The notes beneath the pieces were generated by a model. It did no database searches. It was given only the letters and a program-made list of their open reading frames with translations, and was not told the origin of the DNA. From positions 4,030,001 to 4,094,000 of the forward strand of contig NC_010175.1 in assembly GCF_000018865.1 (NCBI RefSeq): 64,000 nucleotides of DNA. Direction: 5' to 3'. Position 1 is the first letter of the stretch; each line of letters starts with the position of its first letter. The position numbers and the translations under genes are program-made. Shown here piece by piece: positions 39,544 to 48,479 of this stretch. Source of the DNA: Chloroflexus aurantiacus J-10-fl (GTDB taxonomy: Bacteria > Chloroflexota > Chloroflexia > Chloroflexales > Chloroflexaceae).

Positions 39544-39566
39544 GGGGCAGGTCGCGAACCTGCCCC
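39544..39566 (-). terminator. intrinsic terminator of secDF
   Basis: GGGGCAGGT and ACCTGCCCC form a 9-bp GC-rich stem. On the minus strand it is followed by TTTTCTG. It lies 28 bp after the secF stop. Confidence 0.85.
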
Positions 39567-39594
39567 GTACTGAAGGTAACTTTTATACTCTGTT

Positions 39595-40602
39595 CTATGC
39601 TCCTGAGCGAACCTCTACTTCATCCTGGCGGCCACGCTTAAACCAGTTGCGCCACTCGCGATGCTCCCACACCACCAGCAATTGCGCCGCGTTGAAGATC
39701 GACGAGTACGTTCCGCTGACCAACCCGATAAGCAGGATTAAGACAAAATTGCGGATGGTATCGCCGCCAAACAGCAGCAGCGCTGTCAGGGTGAAGAAGG
39801 TCGTCAACTGCGCATTGATCGACCGTGGCAGGGTTTGCACCAGACTGTGGTTCACGATGTCATCGAACGTCTCGGCGGGATGACGATTGATTAGATTTTC
39901 ACGGATGCGATCAAACACCACAATCGTATCGTGTACCGAGAAGCTCAGTGTGGTGAGCAAGGCCGTCAGGAAGAGAGCATCAACCTCTAACCCGATGGTA
40001 GCTCCCAGGATAGCAGCAATGCCTAGCACGACTAACACATCGTGCAGCATCGCAATCAGGGCACAGACACCGTAACGAAAAGGATGTGGCGCCTTGCGAA
40101 ACGCCCATGTCAGGTAGAGCAGAATGATCAACGAAGCCCCGAGCACGGCAATGATAGCGCTGCGCGTTGACTCGGCACTGACTGTTGGCCCAACGCTCTC
40201 TAGCCGCTCACGACTGACTGTGCCAAAAGCGTCGGTCAGGGCTTTCGTAACGGCATCGATTTCGGCATTTGGGTCAGACTCGCTCAATGGTCGTGTTCGC
40301 ACCAGCGCGGCAGCTACCGGTTGGCCGTCAATCACCGTTGGGCTGAGCTGAACCTGTGCGCTCTCGAAGCCGGCCTCCGCAAAAGCCTGCGCGATCCGGT
40401 CGGTGCTTAATGTCTCAGGCGTAACATCGGGAAAGCGCAATTCCCACAATGCGCCACCGGCGAAGTCAATGCTCGGTCGTAAGCCAATTCCCGGTCGTCC
40501 CGTCGTCAGCAACGGGTGCAGGAAGAGCATATACAGGCCGGGCAAGATAATCAGCAGTGAAAAGGCAAACCACCAATAACGACGGCGGACGAGATGTTCC
40601 AT
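39595..40602 (-). CDS. secF: protein translocase subunit SecF
   Basis: 335 residues, six membrane segments. The family features are SIDFAGGALWELRF after the first segment (the D..GG motif), the periplasmic domain to about residue 140, and FSVHDTIVVFDRIREN in the membrane half. SecD and SecF use the proton gradient to pull secreted proteins from the SecYEG channel. It lies 57 bp downstream of secD and ends at an intrinsic terminator. Confidence 0.93.
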   Translation of the reverse strand: MEHLVRRRYWWFAFSLLIILPGLYMLFLHPLLTTGRPGIGLRPSIDFAGGALWELRFPDVTPETLSTDRIAQAFAEAGFESAQVQLSPTVIDGQPVAAALVRTRPLSESDPNAEIDAVTKALTDAFGTVSRERLESVGPTVSAESTRSAIIAVLGASLIILLYLTWAFRKAPHPFRYGVCALIAMLHDVLVVLGIAAILGATIGLEVDALFLTALLTTLSFSVHDTIVVFDRIRENLINRHPAETFDDIVNHSLVQTLPRSINAQLTTFFTLTALLLFGGDTIRNFVLILLIGLVSGTYSSIFNAAQLLVVWEHREWRNWFKRGRQDEVEVRSGA

Positions 40603-40659
40603 ACAGGCGTTACTCCAGTATTGCGCGGTGTCCGTGTGATCGACCGAATTCGTTTCCTG

Positions 40660-42051
40660 TTACGCGGCGGTCTGTACCGTTGGTGATGGCTCGCGGCGAT
40701 CTACACCAAACCACCAGGCTCGTTCATCGCTGAACAGAGGCAGTACCAGCCGCAGGAAGGTTCGCGACACAACAAGCGCCGTAAACAGACTAACGACGAT
40801 GCCAAGTCCCAGGGTCAGGGCAAAGCCCTTAATCAGGCTGACGCCGAAGCTGTTGCCAAACATAAACAGGACAATGCTGGTAATCAGCGTTGAAACACTC
40901 GAGTCCCGGATGGCTGGCCACGACTCGACAAACCCTAGTTCGAGCGCACTGCGAATGTCACGACCGCGACGGTACTCTTCGCGTAGACGGGCGAAGATCA
41001 AGACGTTGGCATCAACCGCCAATCCAATCGAAAGGATGAAACCGGCAATGCCCGGCAGAGTCAGGGTGACTGGGATCAGACGGTAAATCGCGAAGCTGAT
41101 AATCGTGTAAATCAGCAGCGCCACCGTTGCAATCAATCCTGGGCCGCGGTAGAACAAGATCATGAAGATAGCGACTACTGCCAGCCCAATAATTCCTGCA
41201 GTGATACTGGCCTGTACACTCTCCTGACCGAGGGTTGCCGTCACAGTACGACTTGTCTCGACTACCAGGGGTACCGGCAGGGCACCGTATTTCAACTGAT
41301 TGAAGATACGGGTTCGCTCGTCCTCGTTGCTCACTTCAATGATTCCAGAACCGTCCGTCAGCGCAGCATTAATCACCGGGCAACTCACAACTGTGTTGTC
41401 GAGCACAATACACATTGGCCGGCCAACATTCGCTGCGGTAAAGGATGCCAGCCGCTGTGCTGACTCACCCCGGAAGGCAAACGAGACGGCCGGACGACTG
41501 CCGAGGGTGCCACCCTGCGAGAAGGTCGGTTGTACGGCACTGGTGTCCAGATCGGCACCATCAGTAATGCTCTGGTAGATAGGGCCGAGGGTGGTAGGAT
41601 CGGTAATGTTTCTGCTTTCGAGCAACTGAGGTGGCGGAATGGGGCTACTCGATGTCCGCACAATGGCGCCGTCGGCCAGGAATTCCCCTTGCGAGTCGAT
41701 GAACTCGAGCCGGCCGGTGCCGCGCAGGGTCTCGATAGCCTGTTCGGGATTGGCTACCCCTGGCAGCTCAACAATAATGCGGTTATTTCCCGCTTGCTGA
41801 ACAACCGTTTCGCCAACACCGAGACCATTAACCCGCTGCTCGATAACACGCGCCGCCGTGGCAATCTCGTCGGCAGTGGCATCGGGATCGGCTGAGCGCA
41901 ACAGCACCTGAATCCCACCCTGTAAGTCAAGCCCAAGCCGCACACTGACATCGCGGCCCAGGAAGGTGTTGTTGGGTGCGAAATTAATCGCCAGTGCCAG
42001 ACCAGTCGCAATGATCGTGATGATAAGCGCTAGAATGTTACGGTTCTGCAC
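40660..42051 (-). CDS. secD: protein translocase subunit SecD
   Basis: 463 residues with a GTG start behind GAGGAGCACGCAACC. The N-terminal segment is followed by VRLGLDLQGGIQVLL, the large P1 head domain (residues about 60-270), and five further membrane segments with the signature GIAGFILSIGLAVDANVLIFARLREEYRRG, which carries the conserved Asp. Normal length for a Gram-positive-type SecD separate from SecF. A near-consensus promoter precedes it. Confidence 0.94.
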   Translation of the reverse strand: MQNRNILALIITIIATGLALAINFAPNNTFLGRDVSVRLGLDLQGGIQVLLRSADPDATADEIATAARVIEQRVNGLGVGETVVQQAGNNRIIVELPGVANPEQAIETLRGTGRLEFIDSQGEFLADGAIVRTSSSPIPPPQLLESRNITDPTTLGPIYQSITDGADLDTSAVQPTFSQGGTLGSRPAVSFAFRGESAQRLASFTAANVGRPMCIVLDNTVVSCPVINAALTDGSGIIEVSNEDERTRIFNQLKYGALPVPLVVETSRTVTATLGQESVQASITAGIIGLAVVAIFMILFYRGPGLIATVALLIYTIISFAIYRLIPVTLTLPGIAGFILSIGLAVDANVLIFARLREEYRRGRDIRSALELGFVESWPAIRDSSVSTLITSIVLFMFGNSFGVSLIKGFALTLGLGIVVSLFTALVVSRTFLRLVLPLFSDERAWWFGVDRREPSPTVQTAA

Positions 42052-42089
42052 GGTTGCGTGCTCCTCACTCGTATCGAAAAAGCCGGCCC

Positions 42090-42118
42090 ATTATAGGCCG
42101 ACAGCGACAGCGCGTCAA
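42090..42118 (-). promoter_or_regulatory. promoter of secDF
   Basis: On the minus strand TTGACG (42118-42113), spacer of exactly 17 bp, TATAAT (42095-42090), about 40 bp before the secD GTG. Confidence 0.8.
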
Positions 42119-42216
42119 GATAATCCCGGCAAAGAATGACAAAGTTATCTCTGTACAGCACTCGCACAGGTATGAGATAACTTCTCTCTGCTCTGCCTGA
42201 AGATCGTCGCCACATT

Positions 42217-42256
42217 CCTGACAGCGGGATCTCACAGACTCTTCACCTCTGTCAGG
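42217..42256 (-). terminator. weak hairpin after the DsbA-like gene
   Basis: CCTGACAG and CTGTCAGG pair over 8 bp around a 24-nt loop, 14 bp after the stop of the thioredoxin-fold gene. The loop is large and there is no U-tract, so the assignment is tentative. Confidence 0.3.
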
Positions 42257-42270
42257 AAGTGGCGTGTTGT

Positions 42271-42969
42271 TTATCGTCCCGCCGCTCGTAACGCTGCGTC
42301 GATAGCGGTAAACAGGCGACCCGAGTCGACAATCTGACCATTGACGCTGAATGACGGCGTCGCCTGCACACCGAGGGCTGCGGCCTCTTGGGCGGCGGCC
42401 AGAATTGCTTCGCGGTGCGTGCCGGCCTGCATACAGGCGTCAAATGCCGCCCGGTCGATACCGATACGTCCTGCGTAGCCACTAAACACATTCAGCGGCG
42501 AGCTTAGCTGGGCCCACAGGCTCTGGTTGGCAAAAAGCTGATCGTGCATTTCCCAATACTTACCCTGATCGCCGGCACAGCGGGCGGCTTCGGCGGCGGC
42601 AACGGCGTTGGGGTGAATATTGGTGAGCGGAAGTTCGTGATAGATAAACTGTACCCGACCGGTATTGATGTAGTCGCGCTCAAGGATAGGGGCCAGATTA
42701 CGGCTGAAGTAGGCACATCCCGGACACTGGTAATCCTCGAAAGCGATTACCTTGACCGCTGCGTTTGGATCACCTTTATAGTAAAATCCCTCTTCCGTCC
42801 GTCCAACCGGCGCTGTCGGCGCCTTCACCTCGGTGTTGTTGCGAGTCAGCAGGACGACCAGACCCGTAATGGCAATCACTGCAACGACGCCAACTGCAAT
42901 ATACAAGTAGAGAAGGTTGTTCTGCTTTGCCGTCTTCACACGACGACCGCGGGTGCTCTGCACGCTCAT
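42271..42969 (-). CDS. DsbA/BdbD-like thiol-disulfide oxidoreductase, membrane-anchored
   Basis: 232 residues. A basic head and one membrane segment (about 20-42) anchor a thioredoxin-fold domain in the extracytoplasmic space. The active site is FEDYQCPGCAYF (Cys82-Pro-Gly-Cys85), followed by the helical insert of DsbA-like proteins, and the cis-proline loop reads GVQATPSFSVNG. Family members oxidise or isomerise disulfides of exported proteins. Two further Cys (CAGDQGKY and DACMQAG) may form a structural pair. The location beside secDF on the same strand fits a role in folding exported proteins, but it has its own promoter. Confidence 0.85.
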   Translation of the reverse strand: MSVQSTRGRRVKTAKQNNLLYLYIAVGVVAVIAITGLVVLLTRNNTEVKAPTAPVGRTEEGFYYKGDPNAAVKVIAFEDYQCPGCAYFSRNLAPILERDYINTGRVQFIYHELPLTNIHPNAVAAAEAARCAGDQGKYWEMHDQLFANQSLWAQLSSPLNVFSGYAGRIGIDRAAFDACMQAGTHREAILAAAQEAAALGVQATPSFSVNGQIVDSGRLFTAIDAALRAAGR

Positions 42970-43007
42970 AATCGGCTCCTGATCTGATGCCTTATAAAAC
43001 TCGCGTT

Positions 43008-43036
43008 ATTATAGCGACTGCCTGATCACTCGTCAA
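43008..43036 (-). promoter_or_regulatory. promoter of the DsbA-like gene
   Basis: On the minus strand TTGACG (43036-43031), 17-bp spacer, TATAAT (43013-43008). The -35 box abuts the stop codon of the upstream yceI-type gene. Both hexamers are identical to those of the secDF promoter. Confidence 0.8.
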
Positions 43037-43843
43037 TTACCCGATCAGGGTTGCTACAAATTCTAACTCCAGCCGTACCTCATCGGCTACGGTATCCACC
43101 GACGGTGAATCGGGAATGGTCAGGTTGAAGTCGCGATAAAGAATGGTGGTTGTGGCCAGGCCACTGATCTCGCTCTGACTCACCGGAGTCACGGTGACGG
43201 TAAACGTTACCGGACGGGTTACATCGGTAATCGTAAGATCACCCTCAATGGTAAACTCGAACGGTACGCCAATTGTTACCGTGTCGGGCAAACCGGTAAT
43301 CACTCGTGGCGTAAATGTGATCAGCTCAAACTGATTGGTACGCAAAATGGCATTCTTGATGGCCCGGTTACGAAGTTCGTTATCGGTGGTCAGGGTTCGG
43401 GCATTAATCTGGATCACACCAACCTGAGCCGCTTGCGGATAATTGGGATCGAGCGCAATCTGGCCGGCAACCTGATCGGTTACGCCGACCACAGTGATCG
43501 GACTACCGCGCAGAACTTCATCGATCAGAAAACGTGCTTCAGAGCGGTTCTGATCAATCGCAAAGAGCTGGAGGACCGGTCCGCTGCTTGCAGCAGGTGT
43601 CGTTGCAGTGGCCTCCGGTGCCGCAGTTTCTGTAGCCGCCGGAGCGACGGTAGGTACATCCTGCGCAGCGGTGGGAACGGCGGTAGGAGCAGCTAACGTA
43701 GGAGCTGTGGTTGGCAGAGCCAGCGGTACCGCTTCCAGTGGCCCGCTTGCCGCCTCTGGCGGTCGAAAGACATACGCGATCAAGCCGCCGGCAATCAGTA
43801 CAATGATAGCTCCGACAATTAATGCAATGCGCCGAATAGACAT
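43037..43843 (-). CDS. YceI-like lipid-binding protein, membrane-anchored
   Basis: 268 residues from the ATG at 43843 behind AGAGGTG. One N-terminal membrane segment (about 5-27) is followed by a Pro/Ala/Thr-rich linker (about 35-85) and a YceI beta-barrel domain. The pattern FAIDQNRSEARFLIDEVL, QIALDPNYPQAAQVGVIQINARTL, NELRNRAIKNAIL and TFTPRVITGLPD matches the YceI fold, which binds polyisoprenoid chains in the periplasm. The low-complexity linker suggests the domain is held away from the membrane or crosses a wall layer. The true ligand is unknown; isoprenoid quinones or carotenoid precursors would be plausible in this host. Confidence 0.82.
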   Translation of the reverse strand: MSIRRIALIVGAIIVLIAGGLIAYVFRPPEAASGPLEAVPLALPTTAPTLAAPTAVPTAAQDVPTVAPAATETAAPEATATTPAASSGPVLQLFAIDQNRSEARFLIDEVLRGSPITVVGVTDQVAGQIALDPNYPQAAQVGVIQINARTLTTDNELRNRAIKNAILRTNQFELITFTPRVITGLPDTVTIGVPFEFTIEGDLTITDVTRPVTFTVTVTPVSQSEISGLATTTILYRDFNLTIPDSPSVDTVADEVRLELEFVATLIG

Positions 43844-43964
43844 AACGATAACACCTCTTGTTAGCTCAGTATCTGTGTAGCGTTCCACCAATTATCATAC
43901 CGGATCAGTGATGGCAATGGCAGGTTTCTCATCAAATACTTAATTTTTATGTTGTGACATATAA

Positions 43965-43993
43965 ACACAATTTGTGTCAAAAAGTGTTATACT
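43965..43993 (+). promoter_or_regulatory. palindrome and extended -10 ahead of the doxX-like gene
   Basis: ACACAA-T-TTGTGT (43965-43977) is a near-perfect odd palindrome located where a -35 box would be. It is followed by TGT-TATACT (43985-43993), an extended -10. The start codon is at 44027. The palindrome could be an operator of this divergent region. Confidence 0.45.
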
Positions 43994-44026
43994 TTCTGGG
44001 CAACGCGCTTCGCACGGAGGTGAACA

Positions 44027-44494
44027 ATGAGACGCTCAATCCCGTGGCAACGGATAGGCCGCATCACATTACTGATATTACGTTATGTATTCGGGGCAAC
44101 CTTTGCGTATGGGGCGTACCACAAACTTACCCGCCGATGGATGACCTCTACAGTTCTGCGCGAACATTTTGAACAACGGCTGTCCGAGATTGACCCACAC
44201 AGTTTCAGTGCCGCTTATCTGCGCTTTTTTGCCATTCCGTTCTACCGACCGATTGCATGGGTGCTGACCATCGGTCAAATCATTGTGGCTTTCAGTATGC
44301 TGACCGGGATTGGGGTGCGGCAGAGTGCAGCACTGGCCCTGTTTTTGCTGGTGAATATCAGTGCCGGTTCGTACTTTAACGCCAGTATGCCACCGTATCT
44401 GATAACGGCAGTTTTGCTGATGCTTGACCTTGAACGTGGTCGGGAGGGGGATGATAAGCCGGTTTCATCAATTCGTGAGCGTTTGCTCGAATAA
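44027..44494 (+). CDS. DoxX-like small membrane protein
   Basis: 155 residues, ATG after GGAGGTGAAC. Four hydrophobic segments are seen: LLILRYVFGATFAYGAYHKL, PIAWVLTIGQIIVAFSMLTGIGV, SAALALFLLVNISAGSYF and YLITAVLLMLDLE. The first matches the DoxX/DoxD family start (helix with R.. .G. .Y.K). DoxD members are subunits of thiosulfate:quinone oxidoreductase in archaea; most bacterial DoxX proteins have no proven function. It is divergent from the yceI-type gene. Confidence 0.65.
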   Translation: MRRSIPWQRIGRITLLILRYVFGATFAYGAYHKLTRRWMTSTVLREHFEQRLSEIDPHSFSAAYLRFFAIPFYRPIAWVLTIGQIIVAFSMLTGIGVRQSAALALFLLVNISAGSYFNASMPPYLITAVLLMLDLERGREGDDKPVSSIRERLLE

Positions 44495-44513
44495 TCTCAC
44501 AGATCGCATCTGC

Positions 44514-44910
44514 GGAGTGCGGCAGCTTGGCTTCCGCACCTGCCGTACTCTGCGCCGACCGTGCGGCACTGCGCCAAAACGCTGGTCACTGTCGCCTGGC
44601 CTGTCAACATCGTGGTCGCAGCATCTCTGACAAGATTGCGAAGTGTTTGGTGTTCTATTCAAATCTGGTGTCAGTCATCGCTTGTGATCGCATTATCACG
44701 GCGGTGACCTGAGTGCGGGTAGGAGAACGACGTGGTATCACCCACCGATGTGGAGACGGTTTCCCGGTTGGGTTGTCCGTAACGCATGGTTTGGAGTAAG
44801 GCAGCCATGCTTCCGCACCTGCCGTACTCTGCGCCGACCGTGCGGCACTGCGCCAAAACGCTGGTCACTGTCGCCTAGCCTGTCAACGCCGTGGTAGAGG
44901 CATCTCTGTC
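44514..44910 (+). repeat. direct repeat pair carrying a module A variant
   Basis: About 105 bp (from CTTCCGCACCTGCCGTACTC to CCTGTCAAC) occurs at about 44531-44635 and again at about 44810-44905, 279 bp apart and nearly identical. Each copy is preceded by a module A-like hairpin (GGAGTGCGGCAGC at 44514, GGAGTAAGGCAGCC at 44793). The gap 44495-44988 has no supported gene. Confidence 0.75.
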
Positions 44911-44988
44911 AATGAGATGCATGCAGTGTTATACGCTTTGCTACCGATGGATTAAGATAATTTCTCGCAGAAATATCCTTACACCATC

Positions 44989-45016
44989 TTGCAGTCAGCA
45001 AAGACGGTATTATAAT
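44989..45016 (+). promoter_or_regulatory. promoter of the ABC exporter operon
   Basis: TTGCAG (44989-44994), 16-bp spacer, TATAAT (45011-45016). Transcription would start near 45023. Confidence 0.65.
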
Positions 45017-45035
45017 GACTCGCGTCACCACTAAT

Positions 45036-45060
45036 CGCCGGCATCGTGTCGGCGGTTTTT
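45036..45060 (+). terminator. intrinsic terminator directly downstream of the ABC operon promoter
   Basis: CGCCGGCA and TGTCGGCG form an 8-bp stem (one G-T pair) with loop TCG, followed by GTTTTTG. It begins only about 13 nt after the predicted transcription start and lies 19 nt before the ATG at 45079, so it looks like an attenuator. Confidence 0.6.
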
Positions 45061-45078
45061 GTCTTGCGTGAGGATGCG

Positions 45079-45942
45079 ATGTCTGAACCTGCCATTGTTG
45101 CCGATTCATTGACCTACCGTTACGGTGATCTGCTCGCTGTCGATCACATCAGCTTCACGGTAGAACGAGGCGAAATCCTTGGGTTTCTGGGACCAAACGG
45201 AGCCGGTAAATCAACCACGGTGAAGATGCTGACCGGCCAGCTCCGCCCGTTGAGCGGGCGGGCCCTCTTGTTGGGAATTGACGTGTCCCGCCATCCCAAG
45301 CAGGTCCAGGCCCGGATTGGCGTCTGCTTCGAGCAACCAAATCTCTACGAGGAGTTGAGCGCCGCCGATAATCTGCGCCTCTTTGCCCGTCTCTTCAATG
45401 TCCGCGATCTTGATCTGACGGCCTTGCTGCGGCGCGTCGGTCTCGATGGACGTGGGAATGATCTGGTCAGTCACTATTCCAAAGGCATGAAACAGCGCTT
45501 GATGATCGCCCGCGCGCTGGTCAATCGGCCTGATATTCTCTTTCTGGATGAACCTACCGAAGGTCTCGATCCAACATCTGCCGAGGCGATCCGCCGTGTG
45601 ATTCGCGAAGAACAGGAGCGCGGCGCGACCATCTTCCTCACCACCCACGACATGTACGAAGCGGATCGGCTCTGTCATCGGGTTGCCTTTATCAACAGTG
45701 GACGGATTGTGGCCCTCGATACGCCTCACAACCTCAAGCAGCAGTACGGTAAGCGGATGGTGCGGGCCGAAGTGGTTGGCCCCGATGGTTCGCTGCTGAC
45801 CCGCGAGATTATTCTTGACCAACCGGAGACTGCCGCCGAGATGGCGAACCTGCTTCAGCACGAAAAGGTGATTACGTTGCACAGCGAAGAGGCTACGCTG
45901 GAAGATATTTTCATTCAGCTTACCGGACGCGGGCTGGCTTGA
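45079..45942 (+). CDS. ABC transporter ATP-binding protein (drug/daunorubicin type)
   Basis: 287 residues from the ATG after TGAGGATGCG. Walker A is GPNGAGKST (residues 38-46), the signature reads YSKGMKQRL, and Walker B with the catalytic Glu is ILFLDEPTEGLD; the switch His is in FLTTHDMYEADRL. The extra C-terminal 80 residues (VVGPDGSLLTREIIL...EATLEDIFIQLTGRGLA) are those of the DrrA/CcmA-type exporter ATPases. It energises the two permeases encoded downstream; the substrate is unknown. Confidence 0.92.
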   Translation: MSEPAIVADSLTYRYGDLLAVDHISFTVERGEILGFLGPNGAGKSTTVKMLTGQLRPLSGRALLLGIDVSRHPKQVQARIGVCFEQPNLYEELSAADNLRLFARLFNVRDLDLTALLRRVGLDGRGNDLVSHYSKGMKQRLMIARALVNRPDILFLDEPTEGLDPTSAEAIRRVIREEQERGATIFLTTHDMYEADRLCHRVAFINSGRIVALDTPHNLKQQYGKRMVRAEVVGPDGSLLTREIILDQPETAAEMANLLQHEKVITLHSEEATLEDIFIQLTGRGLA

Positions 45943-45975
45943 TTATTGTCCGCTTCGAGTGAAGGAATACCCGCT

Positions 45976-47034
45976 ATGAATATCGCTGCGCTCTGGGCAT
46001 TGATAACGAAAGACGCCCGCCTCTACTTCGCGAATCGGCTCTTCGCCCTGGTGACGGTGCTGGGCCTGGTGGCGTACATCGCGATCTATTTTCTGTTGCC
46101 GGCAACGGTTGATGAGACACTGCGGCTGGGTATGGTGATTCCCGAATTGCCACCAGCCCTGGCTGAAGCCCTGACCGACGATGCCGTCCAGATCGAGCGC
46201 TTCACCGATGCGACGGCCTTACGTGCTGCTGTAGCCAGCGGTGAAGTGACCGTTGGCATTGCCTTTCCCGCCGATCTCTTCGATCAGCTTCGCCAGGGAT
46301 CACGCCCAACAGTTGAACTGTTCCTGGCACCTGAAGTACCGCCGGATTTTGTGTCCGTCTACGAGGCTGCGGCCCGCGAATTGAGTTTCAACCTGGTCGG
46401 GCAAGAATTGCCGGTCGTCATCAGCGAAGAGATTCTCGGCCCCGATATGGCCGGTGCGCAGATTGCCCCCCGGCAGCGGATGTTGCCACTCTTCGCAGTG
46501 CTGGTGTTGATGGTCGAATGCCTTGGCCTGGCCAGCCTGATCGCCGCCGAGGTCGAACAGGGCACGATCCGCGCCCTGCTGGTGACCCCTCTCTCATTGC
46601 GCGGCCTCTTCGTCGCCAAAACACTCTTCGGCTCACTCTTTGCCTTTGTCCAGGCAGTCCTGCTACTGGCGGTTACCGGTGGCCTGGTGCGCGAACCGCT
46701 GCTCAACCTGACCGCACTGTTCATCGGATCGGTGCTGATGACCGGCACTGCCTTTCTCATCGCCTCGCTTGGCCGTGACCTGATGTCGGTGATGGGCTGG
46801 GGCATGCTGGCCCTGCTGATCATGGCGTTGCCGACCTTTACCGTTCTCCTGCCCGGCTTAGCGGCGGACTGGGTGCAATTCATTCCCACCCACTATCTGG
46901 TAGACACCATCTACCGCTCACTCAACTTCGGTGCCGGCTGGAGTGAGGTCGGCGGAAACCTGCTGCCACTAACGGCTTCCGCCCTCTTGTTCCTGGCTCT
47001 GGGCATGGCCATTTTGCAACGGAGGTTCGTATGA
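45976..47034 (+). CDS. ABC-2 type transporter permease
   Basis: 352 residues, ATG behind AAGGA. The first membrane segment (about 25-45) is followed by a 130-residue extracytoplasmic domain and then five C-terminal segments (VLVLMVECLGLASLIAAEVEQGTIRALLVTPLS is the coupling-helix region with EQGT). This is the ABC2 membrane domain with a large external loop. It pairs with the following homologous permease, overlapping it by ATGA, to form a heterodimeric channel for the ATPase encoded upstream. Confidence 0.88.
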   Translation: MNIAALWALITKDARLYFANRLFALVTVLGLVAYIAIYFLLPATVDETLRLGMVIPELPPALAEALTDDAVQIERFTDATALRAAVASGEVTVGIAFPADLFDQLRQGSRPTVELFLAPEVPPDFVSVYEAAARELSFNLVGQELPVVISEEILGPDMAGAQIAPRQRMLPLFAVLVLMVECLGLASLIAAEVEQGTIRALLVTPLSLRGLFVAKTLFGSLFAFVQAVLLLAVTGGLVREPLLNLTALFIGSVLMTGTAFLIASLGRDLMSVMGWGMLALLIMALPTFTVLLPGLAADWVQFIPTHYLVDTIYRSLNFGAGWSEVGGNLLPLTASALLFLALGMAILQRRFV

Positions 47035-48074
47035 GTCTGCGCCGCATTCTGGCTCTCCTCTACCGCGAAGCGGTCCAGGGGCCAAAGAACTTTATCTTCA
47101 TTTTCACGATTGTGGTTCCGTTGGGCTTAAGTCTCGCCCTCGGCCTGATCTTTGGCACCTTCTTCAGCGGCAAACCGCGGCTGGGCATCTTCGACAACGG
47201 CTCGTCGCAGATCACGCAATTTGCCGAGGCCATGCCCGGATTGATTGTTCAGCGCTATACGAGCGAGGCTGAACTGCGGACAGCGACTGCCAGAGGTGCG
47301 GTGGATGTTGGTATTGTGTTGCAGGACGGATTTGATCAACGTCTCCTTAGCGGCCAACGGGGCAGCCTGACCGTCTACGTGTGGGGCGAGAGTTTGTTAC
47401 GCGACCGAGTCTTGATCGGTACCGCACTTGCCGACTGGCTACGTGCGCTGGCCGGTCACGAGTCGCCGGTGGTCATCACCACCTCCGTCCTGGGCGCTAA
47501 CAGTGATCTGACCTGGCAGCAGCGTTTGCTACCGCTACTCGTGCTGATGACAGTCGTGTTTGGCGCGTTAATGTTGCCGGCCTCCTCATTGGTGAGCGAA
47601 AAACAACGTCGCACACTGACTGCCTTGCTGGTAACACCGGTGACCCGCGCTGAAATCTATGTTGCCAAGGGTATGCTGGGAGTTGCCCTGAGTACGGTGA
47701 TAGCGTTGCTAGTACTGGCGCTGAATGGTGCCTGGAGTGATCAGATTGGCCTGGTGTTACTGGTGCTCTTGCTGGGGGCAATCTTATCGGCAGAGTTTGG
47801 GGTGCTGTTAGGCGTGTTGGTGAAAGATATCAACTCGCTCTTTGCCACCGTGAAAGCGCTGGGTCTACTGCTCTACGCTCCGGCGTTGATCGCACTCTTT
47901 CCGGTAATTCCGCAGTGGATCGCCCAAATCTTCCCGACGTACTACATGGTCGATCCGGTGATTGCGATTGTCCAGCGCGGTGCCACCCTGAACGATATTG
48001 CTCCGCATCTGGCAGTACTGGTGGCCATGATTGTGGCGCTGGCGGCAGGTTTACGGGTGGTTCGGGAACGATAA
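47031..48074 (+). CDS. ABC-2 type transporter permease, second subunit
   Basis: 347 residues, with the same layout as the preceding permease: one N-terminal segment, an external domain (about 45-170) and five C-terminal segments, with SSLVSEKQRRTLTALLVTPVTRAEIY as the coupling region. It is translationally coupled to the upstream permease through a 4-bp overlap after GGAGG. The two permeases are clearly paralogous in architecture. Confidence 0.88.
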   Translation: MSLRRILALLYREAVQGPKNFIFIFTIVVPLGLSLALGLIFGTFFSGKPRLGIFDNGSSQITQFAEAMPGLIVQRYTSEAELRTATARGAVDVGIVLQDGFDQRLLSGQRGSLTVYVWGESLLRDRVLIGTALADWLRALAGHESPVVITTSVLGANSDLTWQQRLLPLLVLMTVVFGALMLPASSLVSEKQRRTLTALLVTPVTRAEIYVAKGMLGVALSTVIALLVLALNGAWSDQIGLVLLVLLLGAILSAEFGVLLGVLVKDINSLFATVKALGLLLYAPALIALFPVIPQWIAQIFPTYYMVDPVIAIVQRGATLNDIAPHLAVLVAMIVALAAGLRVVRER

Positions 48075-48094
48075 TCACCGGCAAAAGAGAGCTG

Positions 48095-48385
48095 GTTTAT
48101 TATCACCACAGAGGCACAGAGAGGATGATTGAATCAATCCCTCTGTGTCTTCTGTGTCTCGGTGGTGAACATACCCAAACCACAATTTTGTCGAGCAAAG
48201 TTGACATAAATACCTCCTAAAACCTCTGTGCTCTCCGTGTCTCTGTGGTGAATACATCCGTGTTGCGGTGGGGAACATATCCAAACTACAATTATGTCGG
48301 GTAAAAGTTGACATAAAATCCTTTGTCTCCTCTGTGTCTCTGTGGTGAATACATCCATGTCTCTGTGGTGAATACAGACGTGGTA
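48095..48385. repeat. CACAGAG/CTCTGTG repeat cluster
   Basis: Several copies of CTCTGTGTCTCTGTGGTGAA and its complement (CACCACAGAGGCACAGAG) alternate with two copies of a block containing CAAACYACAATT-TGTCG and AGTTGACATAAA. It is related to the inverted repeat at 17414. The gap between the ABC operon and the MFS gene (48075-48479) holds no gene apart from these repeats. Sequences of this CTCTGTG type are scattered in many bacterial genomes. Confidence 0.8.
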
Positions 48386-48479
48386 CAATAGCCACGCCGT
48401 GCAGGTTTATATCTAAATCCCTTCTCCCGGTACTGGCTTTGTCCATCGGTACGTGAGTGCTGACTACGAAGGAGTTTGC

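Noticed and set aside
44495-45045. tRNA or rRNA gene in the gap before the ABC operon
   Set aside because: No cloverleaf or rRNA-like sequence; the gap is a repeat pair plus promoter.
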